From: Collimonas sp. PA-H2
Lineage (GTDB): Bacteria; Pseudomonadota; Gammaproteobacteria; Burkholderiales; Burkholderiaceae_D
Assembly: GCF_002564105.1 (NCBI RefSeq)
Contig: NZ_PDBX01000001.1
Location: 1,178,001-1,242,000 of the forward strand
Reading direction: 5' to 3'
DNA: 64,000 bases
Shown: piece by piece, positions 35,278 through 43,879 of the stretch
Numbering within the stretch: the first letter of the stretch is position 1
How the letters are laid out: each line of letters starts with the position of its first letter
Notes under the pieces: generated by a model
Databases searched by the model: none
What the model was told of the DNA's origin: nothing
What the model saw: the letters and a program-made list of their open reading frames with translations, nothing else
Position numbers and translations under genes: made by a program

Positions 35278-36873
35278 ATGGCTATCCATTCCGCCTCCGC
35301 CCATTCGAGCGACCAGGTTTTACCCTTCCGTGAATCATTGCTTGCCATGCTGGGCATCGCCTTCGTGGTGATGCTGGTGGCGCTCGATTCGACCGTGGTC
35401 GGCACCGCGTTGCCGACCATCGTCGCCGAACTGAAAGGCTTCGAGCTGTATGCCTGGGTTGCGACTTCCTATCTGCTGACCTCGGTGATCACGGTGCCGA
35501 TTTTCGGCCGCCTGGGCGATTTCTACGGCCGCAAACCCTTTGTGCTGGTCTCCATCATCCTGTTCACCGCCGCCTCCATCCTGTGCGGCATGGCCGACAG
35601 CATGCTGTGGCTGGTGATCGCCCGCGGCCTGCAAGGCATAGGCGGCGGCATGCTGGTCGGCACGGCGTTTGCCTGCATCCCCGACCTGTTCCCGGGCGCC
35701 CACGTGCGCCTGCGCTGGCAAGTCATGATGAGCACCGCCTTCGGCATCGCTACCGCGGTCGGACCCTCGCTGGGCGGCTTCCTGACACAGTACTGGGGCT
35801 GGCGCTGGGTGTTCTATGTCAACCTGCCGGTCGGCGTGCTGTCCCTCTTCTTCGTATATAAATACCTGCCGCATCTGCGCCATACCCACCCGGACGCCAA
35901 GATCCGCCTCGACTGGCCTGGCGCCCTGCTGATCACCGCTTCTCTCGGCTGCCTGCAGCTGTTCGTGGAAATGCTGCCGCAGCACGGCTTGTCGCTCGGC
36001 ATGCTGGGCTTGCTGGCGGCCAGCGTCGTCAGCTTCGTCGCGCTATGGAAATGGGAGCATCACACGCCCCAGCCTATCCTGCCCTTCGATCTGCTGCTCG
36101 ACCGCAAATTGTCGACCCTGTTCCTGCTGTCGGTGCTAAGTGGCTTCTCTATGTTTTCGCTGATGTTCTATGCGCCGCTGCTTTACCAGGGCGGCTTCGG
36201 TCTGTCGCCGCAGGAAGCCGGGCTGCTGATCACCCCGCTGGTGGCCTGCATCATGGTGGGGAGCATTTCCAACGGCCGCATCATCCCGCGCCTCAGGAAT
36301 CCCAACATCATGCTGTACATCGGCTTCACCCTGCTGGCGCTGTCTTGCCTGGGCGTGGTGATTTCCAACCGCTGGACCTCGCACAGCGTGATCGTCGGCT
36401 TCATGCTGACCGGCGGCCTGGGGCTGGGCTTCATCCTGCCTAACCTGACCATCTTCATCCAGCAGGAAGCCGGTCGCGAGCATCTCGGCATCGCCACCGC
36501 CCTGATGCAATCCTTGCGCATGATCGGCAGCATGCTGGGCACCGCCATCATCGGCACCCTGATCAACCACATGTATGCCGGCAGCGTGCAGCAAGCGCTG
36601 GCGGAGCAGAAAGCCGGCGACTGGTTCGCCAGTTTCGCCGACCCGCAAATCCTCATCAGCCATGAGACCCAGACTACCGTGCTGGCGCAGCTGGCCGGCG
36701 CCGGCCATCAGGGCCAGCTGTTGCTGGAAGCGGCGCGCGAGGCATTGATCGGTGCAATCCACATGGGCGTCGGCCTCGCTGTGGTGGTCACTGGCATTGC
36801 CCTCTGGCTGGTGAGCAAGGTGCCGCCGATTACCTTGCACATCAAGCCCGCGGCAGACGCCGTCACCGAGTAA
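35278..36873 (+). CDS. MFS multidrug exporter, DHA2 family (14 TM, EmrB/QacA type)
   Basis: A 531-residue transporter with about 14 membrane segments. The DHA2 motif LDSTVVGTALPTIVAEL in TM1 and motif C in TM5 (FGIATAVGPSLGGFLTQYWG) are evident, plus GRLGDFYGRKPF between TM2 and TM3. It should export drugs or toxic metabolites using the proton gradient. No adaptor (EmrA-like) gene or regulator is adjacent. Confidence 0.9.
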   Translation: MAIHSASAHSSDQVLPFRESLLAMLGIAFVVMLVALDSTVVGTALPTIVAELKGFELYAWVATSYLLTSVITVPIFGRLGDFYGRKPFVLVSIILFTAASILCGMADSMLWLVIARGLQGIGGGMLVGTAFACIPDLFPGAHVRLRWQVMMSTAFGIATAVGPSLGGFLTQYWGWRWVFYVNLPVGVLSLFFVYKYLPHLRHTHPDAKIRLDWPGALLITASLGCLQLFVEMLPQHGLSLGMLGLLAASVVSFVALWKWEHHTPQPILPFDLLLDRKLSTLFLLSVLSGFSMFSLMFYAPLLYQGGFGLSPQEAGLLITPLVACIMVGSISNGRIIPRLRNPNIMLYIGFTLLALSCLGVVISNRWTSHSVIVGFMLTGGLGLGFILPNLTIFIQQEAGREHLGIATALMQSLRMIGSMLGTAIIGTLINHMYAGSVQQALAEQKAGDWFASFADPQILISHETQTTVLAQLAGAGHQGQLLLEAAREALIGAIHMGVGLAVVVTGIALWLVSKVPPITLHIKPAADAVTE

Positions 36874-37035
36874 AAAGTGGCGCAGGCCGGGCTTGCAGCA
36901 AGCTCGCACGGTCTGCACATCTGCTTTAACACTGCCTCACAAAGCGTTACATCTCACACCGTCTCGAAGCACCTGTATCAATCCGACGGTGGCATCCTGA
37001 AGTCCTGGTAACTTACTTCACTCAGGACGGACATC

Positions 37036-37164
37036 ATGAAAAAACTTATTGCCTCACTGGTGCTTGGCACCATCCTCAGCACCTTGCTGAGCGGCTGTAT
37101 CGTGGCGCCAGTCGGCCCCGGTTATTACCGCCCACATTACTACCATCCGTACGACCGCTATTGA
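37036..37164 (+). CDS. Very small lipoprotein (42 residues)
   Basis: The ATG opens a 42-residue frame: MKKLIASLVLGTILSTLLSGC gives a signal peptide with lipobox LLSGC (Cys21), followed by a Pro/Tyr-rich mature part (PVGPGYYRPHYYHPYDRY). The mature lipoprotein would be only 22 residues, rich in Tyr, His and Pro. This type is common in proteobacteria as Y/P/H-rich surface or periplasmic lipopeptides. Function unknown. Confidence 0.75.
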   Translation: MKKLIASLVLGTILSTLLSGCIVAPVGPGYYRPHYYHPYDRY

Positions 37165-37322
37165 TCGCTCGCTGTCGATCTTTATCAAGTAGTAAGTAGA
37201 AGTAAGCGGGCTTATGCAATGCGAGAGCATCGGTATAATTTCCAGCCGGAAATTATTGAATTGAACAAGATTTGAGTTTCCGTTCGAATACATTGCCATA
37301 CAAAAATAAACACGGAGCCTTT

Positions 37323-37781
37323 ATGAAACTGATCCACAAACTCGTCCTTTCCCTGCTGCTGGCGCCAGCGGTGCTGCCGCTCGCCGCGCAAGCCGACGAA
37401 CCCGGCCATCACGGCGCCTATCTACATGCATTGGCGGACCTGCACGTGGCGCGCTGGCTGATCGACCATCGTCCAGGCGATAACTGGGTCATGGGCCGCA
37501 GCGAACAGATCGCCTTGGCCGAGATCGATGCCGCCACGCGCGAGATCACCCAGCTTGGAATGGACGTCGGCAAGGATGTCTATCGTGAAGAACAGCCGGA
37601 TGCCCGTCCGGAACGCCGCGGCCGCCTGCATGATGCGGTGGAAGCGCTGGAACGCGCCCGCAATGACGTCGGCCAGCGCGAAGACGATCCGCGCGTGTTC
37701 GGACTGCAGCAGCACGCCATGCAACGCATCGAGGCGGCCAAGCATGCTACCGAAAATGCAATACGCGACGCCGGTTATTGA
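37323..37781 (+). CDS. Exported hypothetical protein, helical
   Basis: A 152-residue protein with a signal peptide (MKLIHKLVLSLLLAPAVLPL, cleavage after QADA-like AQA near 24). The mature part is charged and helical, with His-rich HHGAYLHALADLHVARW at the start and repeated ARxxI/ERAR helices. CGGAG precedes the ATG at 37323; an ATG at 37272 would give no signal peptide. I do not recognise a characterised family. Confidence 0.75.
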   Translation: MKLIHKLVLSLLLAPAVLPLAAQADEPGHHGAYLHALADLHVARWLIDHRPGDNWVMGRSEQIALAEIDAATREITQLGMDVGKDVYREEQPDARPERRGRLHDAVEALERARNDVGQREDDPRVFGLQQHAMQRIEAAKHATENAIRDAGY

Positions 37782-37800
37782 GAATTGAAGCTTTGAAACA

Positions 37801-37831
37801 AAAAGGGGCAAGCGTCACGCTTGCCCCTTTT
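37801..37831. terminator. Bidirectional terminator between convergent genes
   Basis: A perfect 14-bp stem AAAAGGGGCAAGCG/CGCTTGCCCCTTTT with a 3-base loop, with T tracts on both strands. It separates the exported protein gene from cysB, which read towards each other. Confidence 0.88.
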
Positions 37832-37848
37832 CCTTTTTGCCGGCCGGT

Positions 37849-38790
37849 TTACAGCTCGTACATATCCTTCTCGCCATTCATTACTTGCTCGATCAGCTTG
37901 CGGTTCATGGTCGGCGCCAGCAGTTCGATGAAGGTATACACATAGCTGCGCAGATAGGCGCCCTGCTTGACCGCCGCCCGCGAGATATTGGTGCCGAACA
38001 GATGGCCGACCGGAATCGAACGCAGACCGGTATCGCGCTCGGCGTCGAACGCCATGCCGGCGATGATGCCTACCCCCATGCCCAGTTCGACATAGGTCTT
38101 GATCACATCGGCGTCGATCGCCTCCAACAGCACATCCGGCTTCAGGTTGCGCAATGAAAACGCATGGTCGATCTTGGTGCGGCCGGTGAAAGCGCTGTCG
38201 TAGGTAATCAAAGGGAAGGCAGCAATCTCTTCCAGCGTGATCGCCTTCGACTGCAGCAAGGGATGATCGGGCGGCACCACCACCACGTGCTCCCACTGAT
38301 AACAAGGCAAGGTCACCAGGCCATCCGCATTGACGATGGCTTCGGTCGCCAAAGCCAGGTCGGCCTGATCGTTGCGTACCATGTCGGCCACCTGCTTGGG
38401 ATTGCCCTGCAGCAACGACAAGCGCACCTTGGGAAATTTCTGGGTGAAGGCCTGCACCACTTTCGGCAAGGCATAGCGCGCCTGGGTATGCGTGGTGGCA
38501 ATCGTGAAGCTGCCGCTGTCATGCGCGGCGTATTCGTTGCCGATGCGCTTGAGGCCATCGATTTCCTGCATGATCAGCTCGACCGACTTCAGCACCGCCC
38601 GCCCCGGCTCGGTCAGTCCGCGGATGCGCTTGCCGTGCCGTGTAAAAATATCAACGCCAAGTTCTTCCTCCAGCTCGATGATCGCCTTGGAGACGCCCGG
38701 CTGCGAGGTATACAGCGCCTTGGCTGCCTCGGTCAGGTTGTAATTTTGGCGCACCGCTTCGCGGACGAAGCGGAACTGATGGAGATTCAT
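37849..38790 (-). CDS. cysB: LysR-type regulator of sulfur assimilation, CysB
   Basis: A 313-residue LysR regulator. The helix-turn-helix reads NLTEAAKALYTSQPGVSKAI, and the rest matches CysB (VDIFTRHGKRIRGLTEPG; sensor domain opening TIATTHTQARYALP). CysB activates sulfate assimilation genes in response to acetylserine and sulfate status. The start MNLHQFRFV at 38790 is chosen over 38832. The divergent neighbour is a TauE-type permease followed by the cys operon, its expected targets. Confidence 0.93.
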   Translation of the reverse strand: MNLHQFRFVREAVRQNYNLTEAAKALYTSQPGVSKAIIELEEELGVDIFTRHGKRIRGLTEPGRAVLKSVELIMQEIDGLKRIGNEYAAHDSGSFTIATTHTQARYALPKVVQAFTQKFPKVRLSLLQGNPKQVADMVRNDQADLALATEAIVNADGLVTLPCYQWEHVVVVPPDHPLLQSKAITLEEIAAFPLITYDSAFTGRTKIDHAFSLRNLKPDVLLEAIDADVIKTYVELGMGVGIIAGMAFDAERDTGLRSIPVGHLFGTNISRAAVKQGAYLRSYVYTFIELLAPTMNRKLIEQVMNGEKDMYEL

Positions 38791-39033
38791 GAATTTTCCT
38801 TGTTTTTTCTTTAATAAGAATCCGTGCAGCACGGCCGGAATATTGATGAAAACACAATTTCATCCCGGCAACTATCTACCTGTATTACTCCCTGCTACAC
38901 TCAAAGTCCCGCCAGTAGCAAACGCGCTCCCTGTATTTACATATATCAAATACGCATATAAGCAAATAAATAGTCTGTAGTTGGACATATATGCGAAGTT
39001 TATTACGATTCGAGGTGTTTAGTACGAGGTGAT

Positions 39034-39807
39034 ATGACTGTTTCTTATGTAGTGAGCGGTTTTGCCGTCGGATTGTTAGTGGGATTGACTGGTGTCGGCG
39101 GCGGCTCGCTGATGACGCCTTTGCTGACCCTGCTGTTCGGCATCCATCCCAGCGTTGCCGTGGGCACCGACCTGGCGTTTGCGTCAGTGACCAAGGTCGC
39201 CGGTACGGTCGCGCATCGCTCCAAAGGAACCGTCCGCTGGGACATCGTCAGGCTGCTGTCGCTGGGCGCCTTGCCGGCCGCCATCGCCACCGCGCTGATC
39301 CTCAAGTATTTAGGCGGCATCAGCACTGAAATCGGCCAGATCATCCGTTACTCGATCGCTATTTCAGTGCTGCTGACCGTGGTTGCCCTGCTGTTCAAGG
39401 GCAAGCTCCAGTTGTGGCTGAATGCCCATCCGGAAAAGCAGCTGCAGGGCAGGAACCTGACCAGCGCCACCGTGATTGCCGGCATCGTGCTCGGTGCGCT
39501 GGTCACCATGTCGTCGATCGGCGCCGGCGCGGTCGGCGCCACCATCCTGGTGCTGCTGTATCCGCGCCTGTCGCCGGCCGAAGTGGCCGGCACCGACATC
39601 GCCTACGCAGTGCCGCTGACCGCCATCGCCGCGCTCGGCCACTGGTGGCTGGGATCGATCGACTGGAGCCTGCTCGGTGCGCTGCTGCTCGGCTCCGTGC
39701 CAGGCATCACGCTTGGCTCGCTGGCAGCGCGCGCGGTGCCGGAAAAATTCCTGCGCGGCCTCCTGGCGCTGACGTTGACCAGCGTCGCAGTGAAACTGAT
39801 TTATTAG
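39034..39807 (+). CDS. TauE/SafE-family permease (sulfite/sulfate-type transporter)
   Basis: A 257-residue membrane protein with about 8 helices in two repeats, opening VGLLVGLTGVGGGSLMTPLL, the TauE hallmark; the second repeat has VTMSSIGAGAVGATIL. Its place between cysB and cysI suggests transport of a sulfur oxyanion, either sulfite efflux or sulfate import. It is divergent from cysB with a 243-base AT-rich spacer and lies 87 bases ahead of cysI. Confidence 0.87.
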   Translation: MTVSYVVSGFAVGLLVGLTGVGGGSLMTPLLTLLFGIHPSVAVGTDLAFASVTKVAGTVAHRSKGTVRWDIVRLLSLGALPAAIATALILKYLGGISTEIGQIIRYSIAISVLLTVVALLFKGKLQLWLNAHPEKQLQGRNLTSATVIAGIVLGALVTMSSIGAGAVGATILVLLYPRLSPAEVAGTDIAYAVPLTAIAALGHWWLGSIDWSLLGALLLGSVPGITLGSLAARAVPEKFLRGLLALTLTSVAVKLIY

Positions 39808-39894
39808 GGAGCAGCAGTTTGCGGCTCTTGCATCCGTTTTGAAATAGTCATAAAGGCGTGGCGCAGCTAGCCACAACCCATAAGGAAGACAAAG

Positions 39895-41589
39895 ATGTAT
39901 CGCTACGATCAATACGATCACCAGATAGTCAAGGAACGGGTCGCACAATACCGCGACCAGGTACGCCGCCGTTTGTCAGATGAACTGACAGAAGAAGAAT
40001 TCCTGCCGCTGCGCCTGCAAAACGGCCTGTACATGCAGCGTCACGCTTACATGCTGCGCATCGCCGTGCCTTACGGCATGCTGTCCACGCCGCAAGTGCG
40101 CATGTTCGCCCATATCGCTCGCACCTACGACCGCGGCTACGGCCACTTCACCACGCGGCAGAACATCCAGTTCAACTGGATCAACCTGGAACAGTCGCCG
40201 GACATCCTGGCGGAACTGGCGACGGTGGAAATGCACGCGATCCAGACTTCCGGCAATTGCATCCGCAACACTACGTCCGACGAACTGGCCGGCGTCGCCG
40301 CCGACGAGATCATCGACCCGCGTCCGTATGCTGAAATCATCCGTGAATGGAGCACCTTCCATCCGGAGTTCGCTTTCCTGCCGCGCAAATTCAAGATCGC
40401 CATCAGCGGTTCCGAGCAGGACCGCGCCGCCACGGCGGTGCATGACATCGGCCTGCACGTCGTCAAGAACGCCGCAGGCGAAGTCGGTTTTCGTTTCCTG
40501 GTCGGCGGCGGCATGGGCCGCACGCCTATCATCGGCAGCGTGATCCGCGAATTCCTGCCATGGCAGCACGCCCTGACTTACCTGGAAGCGATCCTGCGCG
40601 TATACAACCAGTACGGCCGCCGCGACAACAAATACAAGGCGCGCATCAAGATCCTGGTGAAAGCGCTGGGCGCCGAAGAATTCGGCCGCCAGGTGGAAGC
40701 CGAGTGGGCTGACATCAAGGATGGCCCTGCTACGCTCACAGTAGAAGAATTGCAGCGCATTGCCCAGTATTTCGTTCCGCCCCCGTACGAGACCCTGGCC
40801 GCCAGCGATGCCGGCTTCGAGGCGCACAAGGCGGAAAACAAGGGCTTCGCCAACTGGCTGCTGCGTAACGTCAAGGCGCACAAGGTGAGCGGCTATGCCG
40901 CCGTGATCCTGTCGGTCAAGAAAACCGGCGTGCCGCCAGGCGACATCACTGCCGCCCAGCTGGACTTTGTCGCCGATCTGGCGGACCAGTACAGCTTCGG
41001 CGAAGTGCGCATCACCCACGAGCAGAACCTGGTGCTGGCCGATGTCAAGCTGAGCGATCTGTTCACAGTATGGCAGGCAGTCAAGGCGCAAGGTCTGGCG
41101 ACACCGAACATCGGCCTGCTGACCGATATCATCTGCTGCCCTGGCGGTGATTTCTGTTCGCTGGCGAACGCCAAGTCGATCCCGATCGCGCAAGCCATCG
41201 CCGAGAAATTCGACAACCTAGATTTCCAGCATGACATTGGCGAGATCGAATTGAACATCTCGGGCTGCATCAACGCCTGCGGTCACCATCACGTCGGCAA
41301 CATTGGCATCCTCGGCGTCGACAAGGACGGCTCCGAGTGGTACCAGGTGTCTATCGGCGGCGCCCAGGGCAACAACACCAGTATCGGCAAGATCATCGGG
41401 CCGTCGTTCTCGGCGCAGCAGATGCCAGTCGTCATTGAGCGTCTGCTGGATGTCTACGTCAAGCAGCGCCACGAAGAAGAACTGTTTATCGATACCGTGC
41501 AGCGTCTCGGCGTCGCGCCGTTCAAGGAATACGTCTACGCCAGTCCGATCCCGACCGGTTACACCCATGGGGAGGATGCCTGTGTCTAA
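39895..41589 (+). CDS. cysI: Sulfite reductase hemoprotein (nitrite/sulfite reductase family)
   Basis: A 564-residue siroheme and 4Fe-4S enzyme reducing sulfite to sulfide. The cluster cysteines are visible as Cys415-x5-Cys421 (CCPGGDFC) and Cys458-x3-Cys462 (GCINACGHHH). Ferredoxin-like repeats and the siroheme-binding GYGHFTTRQNIQFNW are present. No CysJ flavoprotein is in the window, so electrons probably come from a ferredoxin or another reductase. AAGGAAG precedes the ATG. Confidence 0.95.
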   Translation: MYRYDQYDHQIVKERVAQYRDQVRRRLSDELTEEEFLPLRLQNGLYMQRHAYMLRIAVPYGMLSTPQVRMFAHIARTYDRGYGHFTTRQNIQFNWINLEQSPDILAELATVEMHAIQTSGNCIRNTTSDELAGVAADEIIDPRPYAEIIREWSTFHPEFAFLPRKFKIAISGSEQDRAATAVHDIGLHVVKNAAGEVGFRFLVGGGMGRTPIIGSVIREFLPWQHALTYLEAILRVYNQYGRRDNKYKARIKILVKALGAEEFGRQVEAEWADIKDGPATLTVEELQRIAQYFVPPPYETLAASDAGFEAHKAENKGFANWLLRNVKAHKVSGYAAVILSVKKTGVPPGDITAAQLDFVADLADQYSFGEVRITHEQNLVLADVKLSDLFTVWQAVKAQGLATPNIGLLTDIICCPGGDFCSLANAKSIPIAQAIAEKFDNLDFQHDIGEIELNISGCINACGHHHVGNIGILGVDKDGSEWYQVSIGGAQGNNTSIGKIIGPSFSAQQMPVVIERLLDVYVKQRHEEELFIDTVQRLGVAPFKEYVYASPIPTGYTHGEDACV

Positions 41590-42121
41590 TATTGATAACG
41601 TTGAAATTATCAAGAACCGTGCAGTGGTCAGCGACGACTGGAGCGTCTTGCGCCTGCACGAAGGCGAAACCGCCGAAAGCGTCAGCATCCCGGCCGGCAA
41701 GGTCATCGTCCCGTTCGGCGTCTGGCAAGCCCAGCGCGTGCAGCTGCAGGACCGTTCGGCTATCGGCGTATGGCTGAGCAGCGATGCCCAGGCTGACGAG
41801 CTGAAGGACGACCTGGCGCATTTCGCCGTGGTCGCCGTCGACTTTCCTAAGTTTACCGATGGCCGTGGCTATTCGATCGCCTACAACCTGCGCACGCGCC
41901 TTGCCTACAGCGGCGAATTGCGTGCCATCGGCGACGTCTTGCGCGACCAGTTGTTCTACATGCAGCGGGTCGGCTTCAATGCCTTTGCGGTACGCGCCGA
42001 CAAGAACATCCACGACGCCCTCAAGGGTCTCACCGATTTCACGGAAAAATACCAGACCTCGTGGGACGAAAAAACGCCGCTGTTCCGCCGTGTGAATCGC
42101 CAAGCAGTCAGCCAGGATTGA
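41582..42121 (+). CDS. DUF934-family protein linked to sulfite reduction
   Basis: A 179-residue protein with the DUF934 core (VVAVDFPKFTDGRGYSIAYN and ELRAIGDVLRDQLFYMQRVG). GTG at 41582 is chosen: GGAGG (41571-41575) is 6 bases upstream, while the ATG at 41576 directly abuts it and cannot use it. The gene overlaps the end of cysI by 8 bases and precedes cysH by 2. I recall such conserved placement in betaproteobacterial cys operons; the role is probably auxiliary to sulfite reductase, but unproven. Confidence 0.88.
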   Translation: MSNIDNVEIIKNRAVVSDDWSVLRLHEGETAESVSIPAGKVIVPFGVWQAQRVQLQDRSAIGVWLSSDAQADELKDDLAHFAVVAVDFPKFTDGRGYSIAYNLRTRLAYSGELRAIGDVLRDQLFYMQRVGFNAFAVRADKNIHDALKGLTDFTEKYQTSWDEKTPLFRRVNRQAVSQD

Positions 42122-42123
42122 TC

Positions 42124-42867
42124 ATGAGCAGCCCGACTCCCTCTTTGCCGGAACTGGTAGCCGCCACCAAGGCCACACTGGAAAAAATCGCCGCCGAATA
42201 TACGCCGGCGGTATTCGCCTCCAGCCTGGCGGCCGAAGACATGGTGCTGACCGACCTGATCCTGCGCAACCAGCTGCAGGACCGGATCGCCATCTTCACC
42301 CTGGAAACCGGCCGCCTGCATGCGGAAACGCTGGGCATGCTGGAGCGCATCAAGGAAACCTACGATTACGACGTCACGCCGTACCGGCCGCAGCCGGAAG
42401 CGGTGGCGGCCTATGTCGAACAGAATGGCTTGAACGCGTTCTACGACAGCGTCGAGATGCGCAAGGAGTGCTGCCGCATCCGCAAGATCGAACCGCTTAA
42501 CCGTGCCCTGGCCGGCAACAAGGCCTGGATCACCGGCCAGCGCCGGGCGCAATCGCTGACCCGCGCCGAGCTGCATGTACAGGAGCAGGATGAAGCACAT
42601 GGCATGAGCAAGTTCAATCCGCTGGCCGACTGGTCGGAAGATGACGTCTGGCAGTACATCCGTGACAACAATGTGCCGTACAATCCACTGCACGACAAAG
42701 GCTATCCTTCGATTGGCTGCGAACCCTGCACGCGCGCCATCCAGCCGGGCGAAGACGTACGTGCCGGCCGCTGGTGGTGGGAAAATCCGGAATCCAAGGA
42801 ATGCGGGCTGCACGTGGTGGACGGCAAACTGATACGCATCAAATCCATCTCGCAGCAGAGCGCCTGA
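42124..42867 (+). CDS. cysH: Adenylyl-sulfate (APS) reductase, 4Fe-4S type
   Basis: A 247-residue reductase converting activated sulfate to sulfite. It has the cluster-binding cysteine set Cys116-Cys117 (KECCRIRK) and Cys199-x2-Cys202 (GCEPCTRA), plus the catalytic Cys227 in KECGLH. The double CC/CXXC set marks APS reductases; enterobacterial PAPS reductases lack it. This agrees with the lack of an APS kinase here. ATG 42124 follows the previous stop by 2 bases. Confidence 0.93.
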   Translation: MSSPTPSLPELVAATKATLEKIAAEYTPAVFASSLAAEDMVLTDLILRNQLQDRIAIFTLETGRLHAETLGMLERIKETYDYDVTPYRPQPEAVAAYVEQNGLNAFYDSVEMRKECCRIRKIEPLNRALAGNKAWITGQRRAQSLTRAELHVQEQDEAHGMSKFNPLADWSEDDVWQYIRDNNVPYNPLHDKGYPSIGCEPCTRAIQPGEDVRAGRWWWENPESKECGLHVVDGKLIRIKSISQQSA

Positions 42868-42943
42868 ATCGCTGAATCATTACATCGCTGATGTCACTAC
42901 ATCCCGTCCCGATGCATCGCTTGATTAAAAGACAAGAACCGAT

Positions 42944-43879
42944 ATGAACACAGTTGTTGAAAATTTTTTCCTGGACAAAGCCGCTAACCGCCATCTCGAC
43001 TGGCTGGAATCGGAAGCCATCCACATCATGCGTGAAGTAGCGGCGGAATGCGGCAATCCGGCGCTGCTGTTCTCCGGCGGCAAGGATTCGGTGGTGATGC
43101 TGCGCCTGGCGGAAAAAGCTTTCCGCCCCGGCAAATTCCCTTTCCCGCTGGTGCATATCGATACCGGCCACAACTTCGCCGAAGTGATCACCTTCCGCGA
43201 CAAGCGCGTGGCGGAACTGGGCGAACGCCTGATCGTCGGCTCGGTCGAGGATTCGATCAAGCGCGGCACCGTGCGTCTGCGCAATCCGCAGACCGATTCG
43301 CGCAATGCGGCGCAAGCCGTAACCCTGCTAGAAACCATTGCCGAACACAAGTTCGACGCCTGCATCGGCGGCGCCCGCCGCGATGAAGAAAAGGCGCGCG
43401 CCAAGGAACGCATTTTTTCCTTCCGCGACGAATTCGGCCAATGGAATCCGAAGGCGCAACGGCCGGAACTCTGGGACTTGTACAACACCCGCGTGCATCC
43501 GGGCGAAAACATGCGTGTGTTCCCGATCTCCAACTGGACCGAACTCGACGTCTGGCAATACATCGCCCGCGAAAAGCTGGAACTGCCGCCCATCTATTTC
43601 GCCCATCAGCGCCAGGTGATCCCGCGCAACGGCTTGCTGGTGCCGCTGACCGACCTGACCCCGGCGCGCGAAGGCGAAGTGGTGGAAACCCGGGAAGTGC
43701 GCTTCCGCACCGTCGGCGACATTTCCTGCACCTGCCCGGTAGCCTCCGATGCGGCTACAGTCGAAGCCATCATCGCCGAAACCGCGGTAACCCAGATCAC
43801 CGAACGCGGCGCTACCCGGATGGATGACCAGACCTCGGAAGCCTCGATGGAAAAACGCAAAAAAGAAGGATATTTCTGA
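42944..43879 (+). CDS. cysD: Sulfate adenylyltransferase subunit 2 (ATP-PPase subunit)
   Basis: A 311-residue subunit that forms APS from sulfate and ATP. The PP-loop FSGGKDSVVML is at 43-53, with RRDEEKARAKER and the C-terminal VGDISCTCPVASDA conserved. It works as a heterodimer with CysN, whose start overlaps the cysD stop by one base (TGATG). Full length. Confidence 0.96.
   Translation: MNTVVENFFLDKAANRHLDWLESEAIHIMREVAAECGNPALLFSGGKDSVVMLRLAEKAFRPGKFPFPLVHIDTGHNFAEVITFRDKRVAELGERLIVGSVEDSIKRGTVRLRNPQTDSRNAAQAVTLLETIAEHKFDACIGGARRDEEKARAKERIFSFRDEFGQWNPKAQRPELWDLYNTRVHPGENMRVFPISNWTELDVWQYIAREKLELPPIYFAHQRQVIPRNGLLVPLTDLTPAREGEVVETREVRFRTVGDISCTCPVASDAATVEAIIAETAVTQITERGATRMDDQTSEASMEKRKKEGYF

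Noticed and set aside
39808..39894. Possible separate promoter for cysI (TTGCAT ... ATAAAG)
   Set aside because: Both elements are poor matches and the gap is short, so cotranscription with the TauE-type gene is equally likely.
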